DNA of 64,000 nucleotides. It comes from Tanypteryx hageni. Its lineage: Eukaryota; Arthropoda; Insecta; Odonata; Petaluridae. Positions 12,001 through 24,124 of this stretch are shown here, piece after piece. The stretch is from the NCBI GenBank assembly GCA_028673005.1, contig CM054113.1, forward strand, positions 213,271,504-213,335,503, written 5' to 3'. Below the pieces are notes generated by a model, which ran no database searches, had not been told where the DNA came from, and saw nothing but the letters and a program-made list of their open reading frames with translations. The stretch's first letter is position 1. Each line of letters starts with the position of its first letter. A program made the translations under genes and the position numbers.

Positions 12001-12714
12001 TAAGGTGGGACCACTATTCCTTCGGTGCCCCTCTCGGGCCGAGTGGGCGTGCGTGCGAAGAAAAAATATCCTCTCACGCACCACTCGACTAAAAGGGACT
12101 GTCGAATGCGCCCACTGATTCTTCATTTGTTCCTTTTTTATGTCAAAGGCGCCTCCCCGTCGTCCATTCGGGTTACCGCTTCTCTCGATCGCGATGTTTG
12201 TTTGCTGGACGACATTATTAGGGCCTCATTATTCACCTTGGAAGTTGGTCGTAAAGAGGGCCATTTTTTCCGATGGAAAGGGTTAAAATCCTCCATTCTT
12301 CCGAGGACGAGAGGATTAAATAAAGCGAACGAGAGGCGGTTTGGTGCCGATACCTAACTGATGATCTGTAGCCATGGCTATCGTTGGCAATGTTTCGGTT
12401 ATGAATAAAAGATTAAGAATGAATGAATGTTCTCTCCGTATAATCATCGGAAATCGGCACCTGTGACTTGGGGCGAGTCATTTCGCCGCCTCGGCTTCAC
12501 TTTTGGCGAGTTTCTTTCGCTAGGCGATGGCGCTTTAGATGCTTAATCTGTTAAACTGAAGATCTCCATTCGAGTTGCGCTAATATGTGCAATTTCGAGT
12601 AACTGCTGGCTTATTGCATTTTATATAGAGGCGTCAGAGAGTGGTTGAGTTTTTGTGCTTATTGTAACCTTCCGATTTTAATAATGATAGCAGAAACGAA
12701 TTGAAAATCTTTGC
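9050..12714. other. no gene recognised
   Basis: About 3.7 kb in which I recognise no domain, complete repeat or RNA gene. Frames near 11,645-12,357 on both strands lie in slightly GC-richer sequence but show no familiar motif. They overlap each other antisense, as chance frames do. Confidence 0.4.
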
Positions 12715-13272
12715 TTGCGGCGATATACAAAGATTCGAATCCAATCTTTGTATGATATATCCATTTTAGATGGTTACTTACGCCGAACTTCAGAATGGAC
12801 AGAGGGCAGGAAAAAATTCTTCCCTCGTTTATTTTCTTATGAAAAGGCAGTATTGTACCGCGTTTTATTGTATCATATTTATTGGAAAGATTTAAGCTTT
12901 TTAACGATATATTGCCTTGCCGACCGTGTCGTTGTTAAACCTCGAGATTGTCGTCTCAACCCTTTTACTATATGCGTAAGGAAAACATGCTTTGAATGTT
13001 TTAATACGTGAGAGAGGAGAGAAAGAAAGAAAGGAGAGACAGAAGGGAGAGAGAGGAAGGGAGACAGACGAGGGAGAGGGAAAGATAGATAATGGTCTTT
13101 ATTAGGGCGAGATTGAGACTAGGAAGTCTATTTTGCCAGAGAAGTAGAGAGGGGTAGAATGGGAAGGAGGAGGATAGGAGAGAGGAAGAGAGAAAAGGAG
13201 GAAGAATGGGAAGTGCCTTAAATTTAATACTTAATCCACGCATACCCGTCATTTGACGGACGATTACGCTAG
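12715..13272 (+). mobile_element. Helitron 3' region with terminal hairpin and CTAG end
   Basis: The element ends at 13,272 with CTAG followed by T. Ten bases upstream is a stem-loop, CCGTCA-TT-TGACGG (13,246-13,259): the canonical Helitron 3' terminus. Upstream, 13,008-13,210 is an almost pure purine tract. Before it lies sequence shared (inverted) with 7,170-7,280. The last roughly 80 bp (GGAAGTGCCTTAA, ACGCATACCCGTCA) match the 3' end at 27,050. The 5' limit is uncertain. Confidence 0.75.
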
Positions 13273-13312
13273 TTAAGCTATATTTGTCGTACAAAAAAGT
13301 GTTGCTCTAAAG

Positions 13313-13653
13313 CAGGGTTCGGCAATATTTTCTGCATGGCGGACCACATTCGTGGTTGTAAACGCTTCTAAGGGCCGCATTGGAAGTCACAAGAGCTTCG
13401 GCGGGCCGGATGAGTGTTTACATCCGAAGTTATCTAGAGATTTTGTGGTCTCATATTATTAAAAATCGAGGGTAAATAATTTACTAGCGTTAAAACTTCG
13501 CCAGGAAAGGTTTTGAGACCATAATTCTAATGGAAAAAATAGGAATCTTCCTGTTAAATTGTACCGATCACTTTTTTATCATGGCTTCGCGGGCCGCATA
13601 AAACGATCTCGAGGGCCGCATCCGGCCCGCGGGTCGTAAGTTGCCGACCCCTG
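13313..13653. mobile_element. hAT MITE, 341 bp, 8-bp target duplication
   Basis: The left end CAGGGTTCGGCAA and right end TTGCCGACCCCTG are inverted repeats (12 of 13). They are flanked by CTCTAAAG (13,305-13,312) and CTCTAATG (13,654-13,661), an 8-bp duplication at 7/8. Interior GGGCCGCAT strings are typical of this hAT family. Non-coding. Confidence 0.88.
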
Positions 13654-13661
13654 CTCTAATG

Positions 13662-14910
13662 AATAGGCTTTTACTAGGAACAACTTGCAATTTCAGAATT
13701 GTTGCACTGCAGTTTCGTATCTCAATTTTACAGTAATTCATACAGTTTAAATAGAGGACTGAAAATTCATCAGCAATACCTATTTGTCATAGGCATGGTG
13801 CATAAATGTATCTCCTTTTAAGATGAGATATATAGTTTTCCTTCGAATCCTATGCAAATTTTTGGAGATTATTTACAGTTGAGTTTATTGAACGCGGAAA
13901 TAAAAATATTCCTCATTTCATTTTAGATCATTCATGTCCAAATCGTTTGCTCGTGTCGTATCGTTAATTAATGTGAAAATTCTAGTTAATCACTTCATCC
14001 GCTGAAATTTAGTTTCCAATATCCAAAATCATAGAATATCCCGAAAGAAAACACAAAGAAACGCGACTCTGGAGGAATGTATGTTTATCCGAAAATCGCA
14101 AAAATTGTTGAACGAATTGATCATAACTTCTTCAAGAAAGTCTGCGAATAACGCCTATGAGACGCTTTTTGGTCTCTTTTGATTTTGTTTAATGTGTGCC
14201 GTAGCTCGTGGGTTGCAATTGTGTATACATTCGCCTTGGGTTGCGTTTCTTTTATCACGCCCTGTGTGCAGCCGCGAAGCCATATAAACATAAAAATCGT
14301 TTCGACAAACTAGAGCGCCATATTTTCAGCATGAGTTTCAGACACCATTTTAAAAACTGTGATTCGTGATCAAATGGTCAACAGAATGCGGACCGAGACG
14401 TAGTTATGCGTGCTCTCGTGACGCGGGCGACGCCAACGCGTAACCTCGAAACGGAATTTAAATCCGCGCCCCTCCGCGACTTGCCAGTTTTCAACGTTTC
14501 CTATTAAGCTATCCAGCCCGGTAAGGCTGGCCTACGTGAAGAGCGATGTCGGCGGCTGCTGACGCGCGTCTCAGCATTCTTTTTTCCCCGCTCATTACGC
14601 CCGAGGTGCGCTGCCAACCTTCGTTCCCTTCTTATCGCTAGATTTAGCGATCGGTTGTTTTGATTTCCTTGTTCTCCTCGTAAGGATATTGCATGGCGGT
14701 CGAAAGTTGAAAAGCACGTCACTAGGAACTGCGTGTTGAAGGGTTTCCAAACGTTAATCCACTGTCGTAAAGCTGGATCAGCTGCAATGTGGTCTTTCTG
14801 TTTGGGTCAGCAGTTTCAGGTAGTAGTTGGAATTTATGCCTGAATAAACGTGTAACGCGACTTCTATGCCGTATTCACCCGGGTTATATCCGCACTTGTA
14901 TTACGCTTTA
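13662..14910. other. no gene recognised
   Basis: No recognisable element or domain. The 14,380-14,720 part is richer in CG dinucleotides (for example TGACGCGGGCGACGCC) than its surroundings, but carries no coding signal that I can support. Confidence 0.4.
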
Positions 14911-14913
14911 GTA

Positions 14914-15010
14914 CGGTGGTTCTTAAACTTTCAGCTGTCGCGACCCCCTTTAATATAATACCTACCCCCTTTGAATTGAAATAAAAAACTTGATTGCAAA
15001 TTTCTTCATT
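14914..15010. mobile_element. hAT element end fragment
   Basis: CGGTGGTTCTTAAACTTTCA followed by GCTGTCGCGACCCCC is a diverged hAT end (family consensus begins CAGTGGTTCT). No partner end was found before the next repeat at 15,021, so it is truncated. Confidence 0.5.
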
Positions 15011-15020
15011 TTATCTAACT

Positions 15021-15698
15021 ACTAGCTGAAATTACCCGGCGTTGCTCGGGTTTATAAGTCAAAACAAAAAATACTGAGGAAGATTTTAGAATAAAACCAA
15101 GTAATGAAACCAGGTTAATTTTTATTGTAGTGCTTAATGGTATGCAATATTTCTTGTCTTCTCATCTTATGCCCAAATAAATAAATTTTTTCTGCATCCT
15201 TTATCGATAAATTTGGCGACTATTTTTATCAAATAATCAAAGAAACAATCGATGGAATCACTTTTAAAATGTAGTTATTTTACTCAAATTAAGTTCCAGT
15301 GGAAGAAACTGCATGATATTATGTGGTCATGAATCTCAAAAACATTAAAAACTTGGGCAGGAATTGCAAGCTCTAGGGATTCAACCGGTGGAAACACAGT
15401 TGACATATTCAAATTTAGCTTACTCATACGTTATCCCATGCAAAAAAAGATCCAAACTTTACCAAATGTTCCCCATTCCTTAATTATGCAAGCAATGCTT
15501 AATTAACATTTACTATTTTATGTATTGTATTGTAAAGTTTTACCAAATATAATTACACCTTAACGTCTTACTTAATATTCACACGGATAGATGCACCAAA
15601 GCCTTTAAAGCAGCAATAAAATTATGTGGATTATGTCAATACTATTAGCCAAAACGTAAGCAATAAAAACATCTTAGTTACCGAACAAATATAAGTAG
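15021..15698 (+). repeat. unclassified repeat, copy 1 of a head-to-tail pair
   Basis: It starts ACTAGCTGAAATTACCCGGC then GTTGCTCGGG, and ends AAATATAAGTAG. Its last roughly 255 bp (15,442-15,698, from AAAAAAAGATCCAAACTTTA) are nearly identical to the end of copy 2. The CCCGGCGTTGCTCGGG signature is common at arthropod TE ends, but I cannot assign the class. Confidence 0.7.
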
Positions 15699-16141
15699 AC
15701 TAGCAGAAACTCCCGGCTACGCTCGGGAAAGACTTTTCTTTTAAGTAGCAAACGATTTTTATTATTTTTATTGATATAACACTTTTTATGTCATATTACA
15801 ATAAAAATAATACATTAAATTTCAAATTTACTTACTTTTGTTGTTGTGTACCCCGAGTCTGGTTCGGTGGTTTGGGGGCTGAGCCTCCACAAAAAAGATC
15901 CAAACTTTACCAAATGTTCCCCATTCCTTAATTACGCAAGCAATGCTTACATTAACATTTACTATTTAATGTATTGTATTGTAAAGTTTTACCAATAATA
16001 TAATTACGCCTTAAAGTCTTACTTAATATTCACATGGATAGATGCACCGAAGCCTTTATAGCAGCAATAAAATTATGTGAATACTATTAGCCCAAACGTA
16101 AACAATAAAAAACATCTTGGTTACCGGACAAATGTAAGTAG
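15699..16141 (+). repeat. unclassified repeat, copy 2, internally shortened
   Basis: It begins ACTAGCAGAAACTCCCGGCT then ACGCTCGGG directly where copy 1 stops. It shares the 3' segment 15,890-16,141 with copy 1 (differences such as TTAATTAT/TTAATTACG) and ends AATGTAAGTAG. The part between head and 3' segment differs and is shorter, so this looks like a deletion variant or a second insertion of the same family. Confidence 0.7.
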
Positions 16142-17130
16142 ATGTATCTATTTATGTTGCGGTAAATTTTTCAATGTTAATGGTAAAAGATAACAATGTT
16201 CTAATATTCCTTAAAAATCATTTGACTCACTTTAAAAGTATTCATAGTCTGTTTGTAGACATGAATCCATTTGTAACCTTTATCTTGGCGTTGGCTATTC
16301 TTCCTCTAGGGCGTGGATTTTCCTTGCATTAATCTTTACGTGTCTAAGAGGACAATTAAGAAATTTAGCTTTGTTGCCGCCTGGAAAATGTTAATAAATT
16401 TTGTGCCTAAAGGATTATTTCGAGTGATTTAACATGTAATACGACAAAACATGAAAAGAATTAAAATATTGTCTTTTATGCGTAAAATAAGCCATTTTCC
16501 GTGATCGTATGTTAATATTTAGGTATATTTGTATCCACACCAGTGAAGGGCTGCATGGTATTTTGGAGTATCTCCACACCATTTCCCATGCATTCTTATG
16601 GAAATAGTATTTTGTTGACCGCATGGGATATAAGGTCAGCAAACCTAGACCAAGTTCTTCCTTTGATCCATAGAATGGCCCATGAAACTTTTGAATTTGA
16701 TAGCTTCAACAGTGTAAAAACATATAAAGAACATACACACTCTAAAATATTTATAAGATTAGGTATTGTTTATAACGGTTGTCAAGTAGATTGTTAATCC
16801 AAAAATACACTCTCCCGTGTTATTTAAATGGAAAAAAATTAAAAGAGAAAAAATTTTTAAATGAAAAATGTAGTTCAAATCGCTTTAAAACCCCTCCCAT
16901 TTTGCTTAACTTTTTAATTATGTTAAAATGGCACCTTCATCTTGCTTCTACATTCTGTATTTGTTGCGTTATAAATGCACAAACAAACAAACAAGTTCTT
17001 CAAAATATTTATGGTAGAGATTAATAATTTTCATCATATCGTTTTCCAAAAATTCCCTGATAAAATGTTATTATTCGTGAAAACTTTATTTTTTGTCATT
17101 TAACCTTGCATCCAAAATAATTTTGCGGCC
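16142..17130. other. no gene recognised
   Basis: AT-rich. Overlapping short frames on both strands at 16,415-17,024 have no domain or splice support. Confidence 0.45.
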
Positions 17131-17138
17131 CCTTAGTG

Positions 17139-17733
17139 CAGTGTTTCTCAGTCGGTGGGACGCGAAGATCGTCTATGTGGGACGAGAAGTTTTGAAGGTA
17201 ATTAATTTTCTTAACAAAATTATTGCAATAATAATAAAACATTTCGTGCTCAGGATTGAAGGATCGCTCCGGAAAACATTGCATTGCTAATTACGAATGT
17301 CATAATGCGACAGAGTAAAAATATTTTTTGCAGAGTTTTTAGGCCATTTAGGTCCACATTTTATGCAAATAACGCGACTGAACATGGCATATGATTTACT
17401 CAAAGGTTTAGCAGGGTTATCGTCAAAATCAAAGCACATTCGACACAAAAAATCGATGACGAACCTATATAATCGTTCGATTGCAGGGCTTAGATATATC
17501 GAGGTTCGTTTTTTCCTGGAACCTTCGCGGTTCATTAGAGCAGTGGTTCTCAACCTTTTGCATCTTGCGTCCCACCTACCATTCTGTTAAAACCCTAGGA
17601 GGTCCCACCAACCATTTTTTCGAGAAACCTTGGTCCCACTATGCTAAAAACAAACTCCATCTTTTCCAAGAAGTGGATATTTACGTCAGTTGCATTTCAT
17701 TCTGAAATGCGGTCACAAGTTTGAGAAACACTG
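17139..17733. mobile_element. hAT MITE, 595 bp, possibly two nested copies
   Basis: The left end CAGTGTTTCTCAGTCGGTGG and right end GTTTGAGAAACACTG are inverted repeats. Flanks are CCTTAGTG (17,131-17,138) and CTTTAGTA (17,734-17,741), 6/8. A second, internal left end (CAGTGGTTCTCAACC) starts at 17,541. A 193-bp element from 17,541 to 17,733 (flanks 5/8) is therefore an alternative reading. Confidence 0.75.
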
Positions 17734-17895
17734 CTTTAGTAGTCGCGTGGGGGTTTGTAATATTTGATACAACATTAGACTATAAACTACTTTAATTTGT
17801 TGTTTTGTTCAATTATGACTTTCTTGCTCTCATACGACATTGTAGTGTATTTTTTCATCATTAAAATTTATTTAATAAACAGAATAAACAATATG

Positions 17896-18341
17896 CAGGG
17901 GTAGCCAAACTTACCTTCGAAGCCGCATTCGATAATCTTCAGAAGTTCGAGAGCCGCGTGCAGGGTCGCCCCTAAGCAGGTGCGGGGTCCGGGGCCAATC
18001 GGCTTGTGCGGGTCCCTGTCAATATTCACCACCAAATTTAACTTGTGCTTTCCTTTCGGTGATATCGAAGCGCGGGGCCCCCATAAGTTCGGAGCCCCCA
18101 TTCGCCCTACCCCAGGGACGCCCCTGGCCGCAAGACACATTCTATGTTCATAAATTTGCGAACAGTAAAACATGATGTTTCGGAAGAAATTCAGATATAA
18201 TGCATGTCCCTTAGGCATCCCAAACACTTCTCAAGTCACACTGCGACATTGTTTTCTGTAGTGAAAAACGTTGACACGGCTCTGACAACTGTAAATTTAA
18301 AAGATCCGCATACTAAGTTAAAAGAGGTTTGGGCACCTCTG
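17896..18341. mobile_element. hAT MITE carrying a nested MITE
   Basis: The ends CAGGGGTAGCCAAACTTAC and GAGGTTTGGGCACCTCTG are inverted repeats. Flanking CAATATG/CAATATA is a near-duplicate. The body is homologous to the element at 53,042-53,289 (shared strings AACAGTAAAACAT, TAATGCATGTC, TAGGCATCCC). Relative to that copy, 17,961-18,134 is an insertion. Confidence 0.82.
17961..18126. mobile_element. nested hAT MITE, 166 bp
   Basis: It starts CAGGGTCGCCCCTAAG and ends CAGGGACGCCCCTG. Flanks are GCCGCGTG (17,953-17,960) and GCCGCAAG (18,127-18,134), 6/8. The homologous element at 53 kb has a single GCCGCATG at this point, which is the empty site. GC-rich interior, non-coding. Confidence 0.85.
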
Positions 18342-18349
18342 CAATATAA

Positions 18350-21270
18350 TGATGATTAACAGACAACATTGTGTGTGCGCGCCTACAACAATTCTTGTTT
18401 GTAGAAAAATGGTATTTTTAATTTTAAGTTGCGTTTTTATGTTGAATGCTTAATTATTTTTAAAAGGACCCAATTTTCCGTGGAGATGTTGCGACTGAAT
18501 GCGCTAGTTAGTATCTTCAAAATATGTGATAAAAACTGTGAGAGGCAAACCGTATTTTAAAAACAGAGATATCGTTCTTAAAAGCGCGAATAAACGGAAA
18601 AGTTTTTGATTTTGCCATTCAGAGAGAGATGGGGAAGACACGCATTCTGGAAGATCTTTTCTTTTCTCTCTACCTCCGGTACAATTCTCTAATCTCACAC
18701 TGATAACAAGAGAATAGCGCAGACACTCTTTTGTCCTTCGCGTGTCCCCGTTCGCGGGGACGACATTGGATGACGAATCATCTCGGGAGGCGTACATACC
18801 TTCTGCCCCGACCCCTCCTCTCCCCCCCCCCGCGGTGCACGTTCCGCCCTATTAGCTGTGCATCACGAGTTGTCCTAAATCGGGTCGACGAACTATTTAT
18901 ACGCGCACGACGCGGATGGATGATGCGGCCTTTTTACCTCCGCTTCCTCGAATTGAATTTCTTCGCTCTGATGTGTCGAAACCTTTAGGGCTTATATCTC
19001 AATCCGTAAACATGGTCATCGTTTTCCGGATCTATTTCTCGAGAGGGGTAAATATTAGAAGTTTTTTAAAGAGCGCGCTTCTACACTTTCCCGTCGCTAG
19101 AAACTATTGGTCGCGCTGGCAGTCGGGAGCATTTATTTTCTATTTAAAACCCGTTGAACGATCTCCCGAAAGACAAAAAAAAAAACTTCTGACATCCGGC
19201 TGGTAAACATGTGCACTCCTAGCGAAGAAGTAGACTTTTCTCATGGTGGGGGAAGGCAGTCCCTCGCCTCGATGAGGAATGGAATGAACTCGAGCTTTAA
19301 TGAACCAGTTTCGTTTTTTGCTCGTAAATACACGTCATTTTTCTTTTATTAATTTAGCCACAGAATCCGCGACGCGGAATAGATTCGCGGAAGGCATTTT
19401 TTTATGGGCTTATAGCGAAGCTTAGGTATTAAAATAGAAAACCGGTAAAGAATAATCCGGGTACGAGTTTTTTTTATTTTCATTCCGCATTTTTACCATG
19501 TCCAACTGCCACGACCTGCTAGTCTCATTCATAATTACTTCTCATGTTTTAATCTTTTGCGGCGAAATTCGCGAAGCTTGAGTAAATTGGAGTTTGGTAC
19601 GAAAATTCGCTTCGGTATATCTTTCGGTTCGTCACTAATCGAAAATTCTTTAAATATCCGCTACTGCGCTGTGACGTTGGCTGATATTCCTGTGGCAATT
19701 GCTCTTTATCTTAAAGCGTTTTTTCGAAGGTCATCCCCACATAGGCTCGTTTCTCTCCCATAAACCTGAGTTATTTATATTATCTCTACTTATATCATAT
19801 TTTACGCGTGCGCTAGAAATTGCACGACCTTACGCCGAGCCGAGGCCATTTGTTCTTCGTATTCCATAAACGTTCCCTTACGAGGGAGGAAGCATTGAAT
19901 TCGTGCCCTCGGATGCGAAAAATGACGACACAGCCGAATAAATCGACGCGTGCTTATAGAACGCACACGCGACGCGTCCGCTTCTAAGTCCTTAAGAGAA
20001 GCTCATTGTGGCCGTGAATTGTTTTTCCGAACGAAAGTCTAGTTTACGTTTGCAAATTCTCCTCCTTTCACTCCTTACTAAGATTCTAACCTCCTTACCT
20101 CGTTCCCTATCCTATCATCCCCTACATCTCATCGCCGTTAATCATCGTTATATATTCGCCAACCACCCCCTTTTTTCCTTATATAAATGAGCCACCGCAT
20201 TTATTATTCGTGATATACTTTATTGTTTCCGACGCAAAGACCTTTATGCTGGCATTGGCATGGATTGAATAAATACATCGTGTCCATTATAACCTGCTAC
20301 GAAAAAAGAATAACTCGTTCCATAGTGTCGGTCGAGAGAGCGGCGTATTATGCATGGCTCGAAATGGAGATGTATTGCGCGGGAGACTAGATAGGGAGAG
20401 AGAGAGAGAGATGAATCATAAATATCAGTATGGTGGCGGAGAACGCCCGGCTCCATTTGAAGGACGGACAAGTTTAGTTAAGCGGAAAATCTGCGTTGAA
20501 GGCGCGCCTTCGAATAAAATCACATGATTCGTAAACCCATCGCCATCTCGCTTCCTTTACCGTGTTTATTTCGATCCCTGTCTTATCTGAGAGCAGTTTA
20601 TGCTCCAAGAATCGCACTCGCGTTATCGAGTTTCACTTTTCTTTTGCGGTTATTTAGTATACGGCTACAAAGCTAAGAAAACGCCAGTTTTTGTGGTAAT
20701 ATTAACCATTTTTTGAGTCGAAGTGAAGAAAATGAATTGTCCCTACATCTAAAATACCATTTGCTCGATTTCGTAAGAGGAAATATCAAATCGTGCCGGG
20801 TTCATAAATGGTTTTTATAGATGTCGTAAATATCGGTCTTCTACGAAATTTTGGGACATGAGATGAAGCGTAATCCTGTAGAAACCGGCTCGCGGAGGCA
20901 AAATAGCAATCATTCCAACAGACGCTAATTTTAGATATTAGTTAGTTAGTTAAAAATCTTGAATGATTAGGAGCGTTAATTTAAATATAAAGGAAGACGG
21001 GAGTGAAAATGTAAATTTTTTAATGAGAAGACAAACATATTAAATGCTGAAATGAGTCTTTTCTTAATGGTCCATGACCCAAGTGTCATTTCAGAAGCGT
21101 GCTGTACGACACGCTCGATTATTTCTTGGCAGATCCCAGGACCGCTCTCGTCGTCATGGATACATGTTTTTTACGTCCGTGTAGTAATACAGATACGAAA
21201 TTCGCGTCTCCTTTGTGTTAGAGTAATTAGATTCGCCAATCGCTGAAGTTTCGAAAAACCGAATATATAA
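18350..21270. other. no gene recognised
   Basis: About 2.9 kb of mixed composition. A C-run lies at 18,820-18,832. An AGAGAGAGAGAGAG tract is at 20,396-20,411. Frames at 18,504-19,206 and 20,244-20,471 show no recognisable domain. Confidence 0.4.
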
Positions 21271-21279
21271 GGCAGCAAC

Positions 21280-21571
21280 CAGGGCCGGCCCCAGGTATGT
21301 TGGTACCCCATTCCCCCTTTACCTCAGTATTTTTATGAATGAATTTTAACCAATTGATTAATCATTTAAGCAAATGATGAAAACGAAACAATTACGACAA
21401 AAAATTAAAACAAATGCCATAGCAAAAGCTTCCCGCCACTATGACGATATCCATAGCCTGCCAAAATTTACCTTCTTGCGAATAATGTACAAATAGATAG
21501 TTGGGGAGCCGCCCCTAAGATTTCGGCGCCCGGGTAGCCGCCTGCCTCGTCGGTACCTCTGGCCGGCCCTG
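21280..21571. mobile_element. hAT MITE, 292 bp, 8-bp target duplication
   Basis: Inverted ends CAGGGCCGGCCCCAG and CTGGCCGGCCCTG. Flanks are GCAGCAAC (21,272-21,279) and CCAGCACC (21,572-21,579), 6/8. The interior includes GGGAGCCGCCCCTAAG, resembling the nested element at 17,961, so the two are related families. Confidence 0.82.
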
Positions 21572-21579
21572 CCAGCACC

Positions 21580-23149
21580 GCATGGTTAATAATGATAAAT
21601 TGAAGAGATGATTGCCTTTACTGTGACTGGTGACCGTAGTAACAGAGAGCGACGTGTACTGTCTGAAAATATTCGCTGGAACTTGCCAGTGTTTTTATCT
21701 TTTTTTCCAGTGTCTTTGGACGCGCCAACTAAGAATTTCATCAGAGAAAGTTAACATGTTGCAATCGCACTCAGACCACGCGTCTGAAGCTGCTTGCGGC
21801 GTAAATATAAACCCAGGATATTCTAAAAACATCTTTTTAGAGATAATACAAGATAATACGTATAATATTGAGAGAACTCACAAAAACTGAAGAATAATCA
21901 ATGCAGTGACACACAGAAATTATAAGATAAATATAGATACAGTCGAGTCCCGAATCGAGTCTCGATTATCCGAGGCGCATGAGAAAAAAGTAGAAAAGTA
22001 TCATTTTGAAAATTTACGTTTATTAAACAACATTAAATTACTCCAAACCGCAATAATGTTTTATTATACAATGTTAAAAGTTTTATATAAAATGTCAATT
22101 TTTCTTTTTCTTTTCTGTAATTTATTTAAAACATCTTGAGGGTTAATTTTATAGCGAACCATGAGTTGAAATATCAATTTTTGTTATACCAAACTCTTAG
22201 CATAAGGTTACATACCTTCGGGCAAAATCATTTACAAAGAAAATGATAATATAAAATTTTCAGTTTTTCATTGAAAGACAACTACTGTGACGGTGCAATT
22301 TATATTGATATTTTCAATTCTAACCATGGCTATGCAATCAATAGTTGTTTTCTAAGTCGATGAACGAACCAATAAACAGAGCTAAACTTATAAAATTTGA
22401 GAAACCCACCATTTCCGACTGTGAAACGATGCGTTCTTCTATTATGGCCGTTGTAACTTCTGAGAGATGGATGATATAGATCGCTGATCGCAGAAAACAA
22501 TCTGAGGAAGTAAATAATTCCCACGATCAACGACTAGTTGATAGTTATGCAATTTGCGCAACGAGTTATACACAAAATCAAATAAATACACAATGACTAA
22601 GAGCCCTTTCACGCTGCCTACTTCACAACACTGAGAGACTTAAATTGAGCTTAGGGCAGCGCGAACTCTTGAAAGAGAATGGTAGAATCCTGGTCAAGAC
22701 AGTGCTAGCAGTCAAACACCAGATAAACATATGGTGTGGCGTGTAGAATATCTAGCGGACGACTCTATTCTAAATAGCACCAATATGTTGTAACTTTTTT
22801 GTGTTCCAGCTTTCATTGTCACGCCCTTTTCATGTTACCCCTCCCTCCAGCCTACTTAAGGACCTTTTTTTATGAAAAAGAAGCTTACTTCTTAAATCAC
22901 CCATGGACTTCATCCTTACTCCTCTCTGTTGAAAAACACCCGTTTCCGGAAAAGGAGGTGCATTTCCCGTCTCTAGTGTCTTCTTCCCAGAATCAGTATT
23001 TCTATAAGAGTACGCGGACTAAACATTGTCCTTTGGATGTGCCACTAGACATACGATTCCCTGGTATAAGCAGCAGAAAGGGCGCTTGTGTCTTTTGCTT
23101 ACGCCTTGAGCATCCACGCTTCCTTTAAGGACCCCCGCACTACATCGCT
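21580..23149. other. no gene recognised
   Basis: AT-rich to mixed sequence. A 109-codon plus frame at 22,799-23,128 lacks any recognisable motif. It overlaps sequence leading into a MITE fragment and I do not support it as a gene. Confidence 0.4.
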
Positions 23150-23217
23150 TGCCGCTCGAGAAAAATGCATGCCCTCAGGCGCCCCGGGCGACCGCCCACC
23201 CCTAAAGTCGGCTCTGG
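23150..23217. mobile_element. hAT MITE right-end fragment
   Basis: GGCGCCCCGGGCGACCGCCC followed by ACCCCTAAAGTCGGCTCTG resembles the right half of the 21-kb MITE family. No left end was found. Confidence 0.45.
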
Positions 23218-24124
23218 GTCCAACATAAAATCCTCAACCTAACATTTCAAATTATTAGCCCGAAGACGACTTTCTGAAATTTTTTAACAGTGGGAAGAGC
23301 TTCATTTTGTATCAAGTTGAACGGCGTTCCCATGCGAGCATTGTTCTTAAGGAAGAACATTTAGAGTTTTTGGGGGAGGGCTAAGGCCCATCAGCTCCCC
23401 CTTCCGGATGTGCGCCTGCTTTAAACTCTCGTTTATTTTTTTAGTAATTTAGTTTAGTTTAGGACATTTATAATAGAGAATTTAATACAAATAGGCGTAG
23501 TTTATAGAAATATATAGATAATCAGTCGTAATAACTGTTTAGTGGGTGTAGTGCAAAATATCCCCGGACATAGTGTCTCCAAACGCAAAGTAGGACAGAA
23601 TGTCCCCACGCACCAGAATAAGTAGTAATTACGAGTTTTCGGTGCTTGCGTACTGCAAGCGCTAAAAAATCACCATATACCAAGATCAAACTCGTATATA
23701 AACCAACGCCATCTCCAGGGCAGCAGCACTTCAGCCACGTAGAGCCTACATGTATTAGATAATAAATTCCATCAGTAATAGCAGTATATTTATAATTTTC
23801 CGTGAAATTAAGGCAACTATCCGTATTTTCCAAATTCTCTTGTAATCGGCTCGTGTCCAAGTTTTCGTATTTCAAATTTCGTTACTCATATCTCCCTGCA
23901 TGAGCAAAAAGAATAATCATCATTAAGACAATACCCTATACATTAAATTTATGGAAAAATTATGATATTTTTCTGCTAAGATTATGGCATCATCATCCAT
24001 GCCTTTAGCACGTATTTGGATACAAATATTGTGACAAATATGGCGACATTATATTTAACAAATTGAAAAGTGTTAAAATTTCTCGAAAAATTACGAAACA
24101 TTAATATACTTTTCACGTTTTACC
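23218..24124. other. no gene recognised
   Basis: No recognisable element. The minus frame at 23,522-23,875 has no identifiable domain. Confidence 0.4.
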
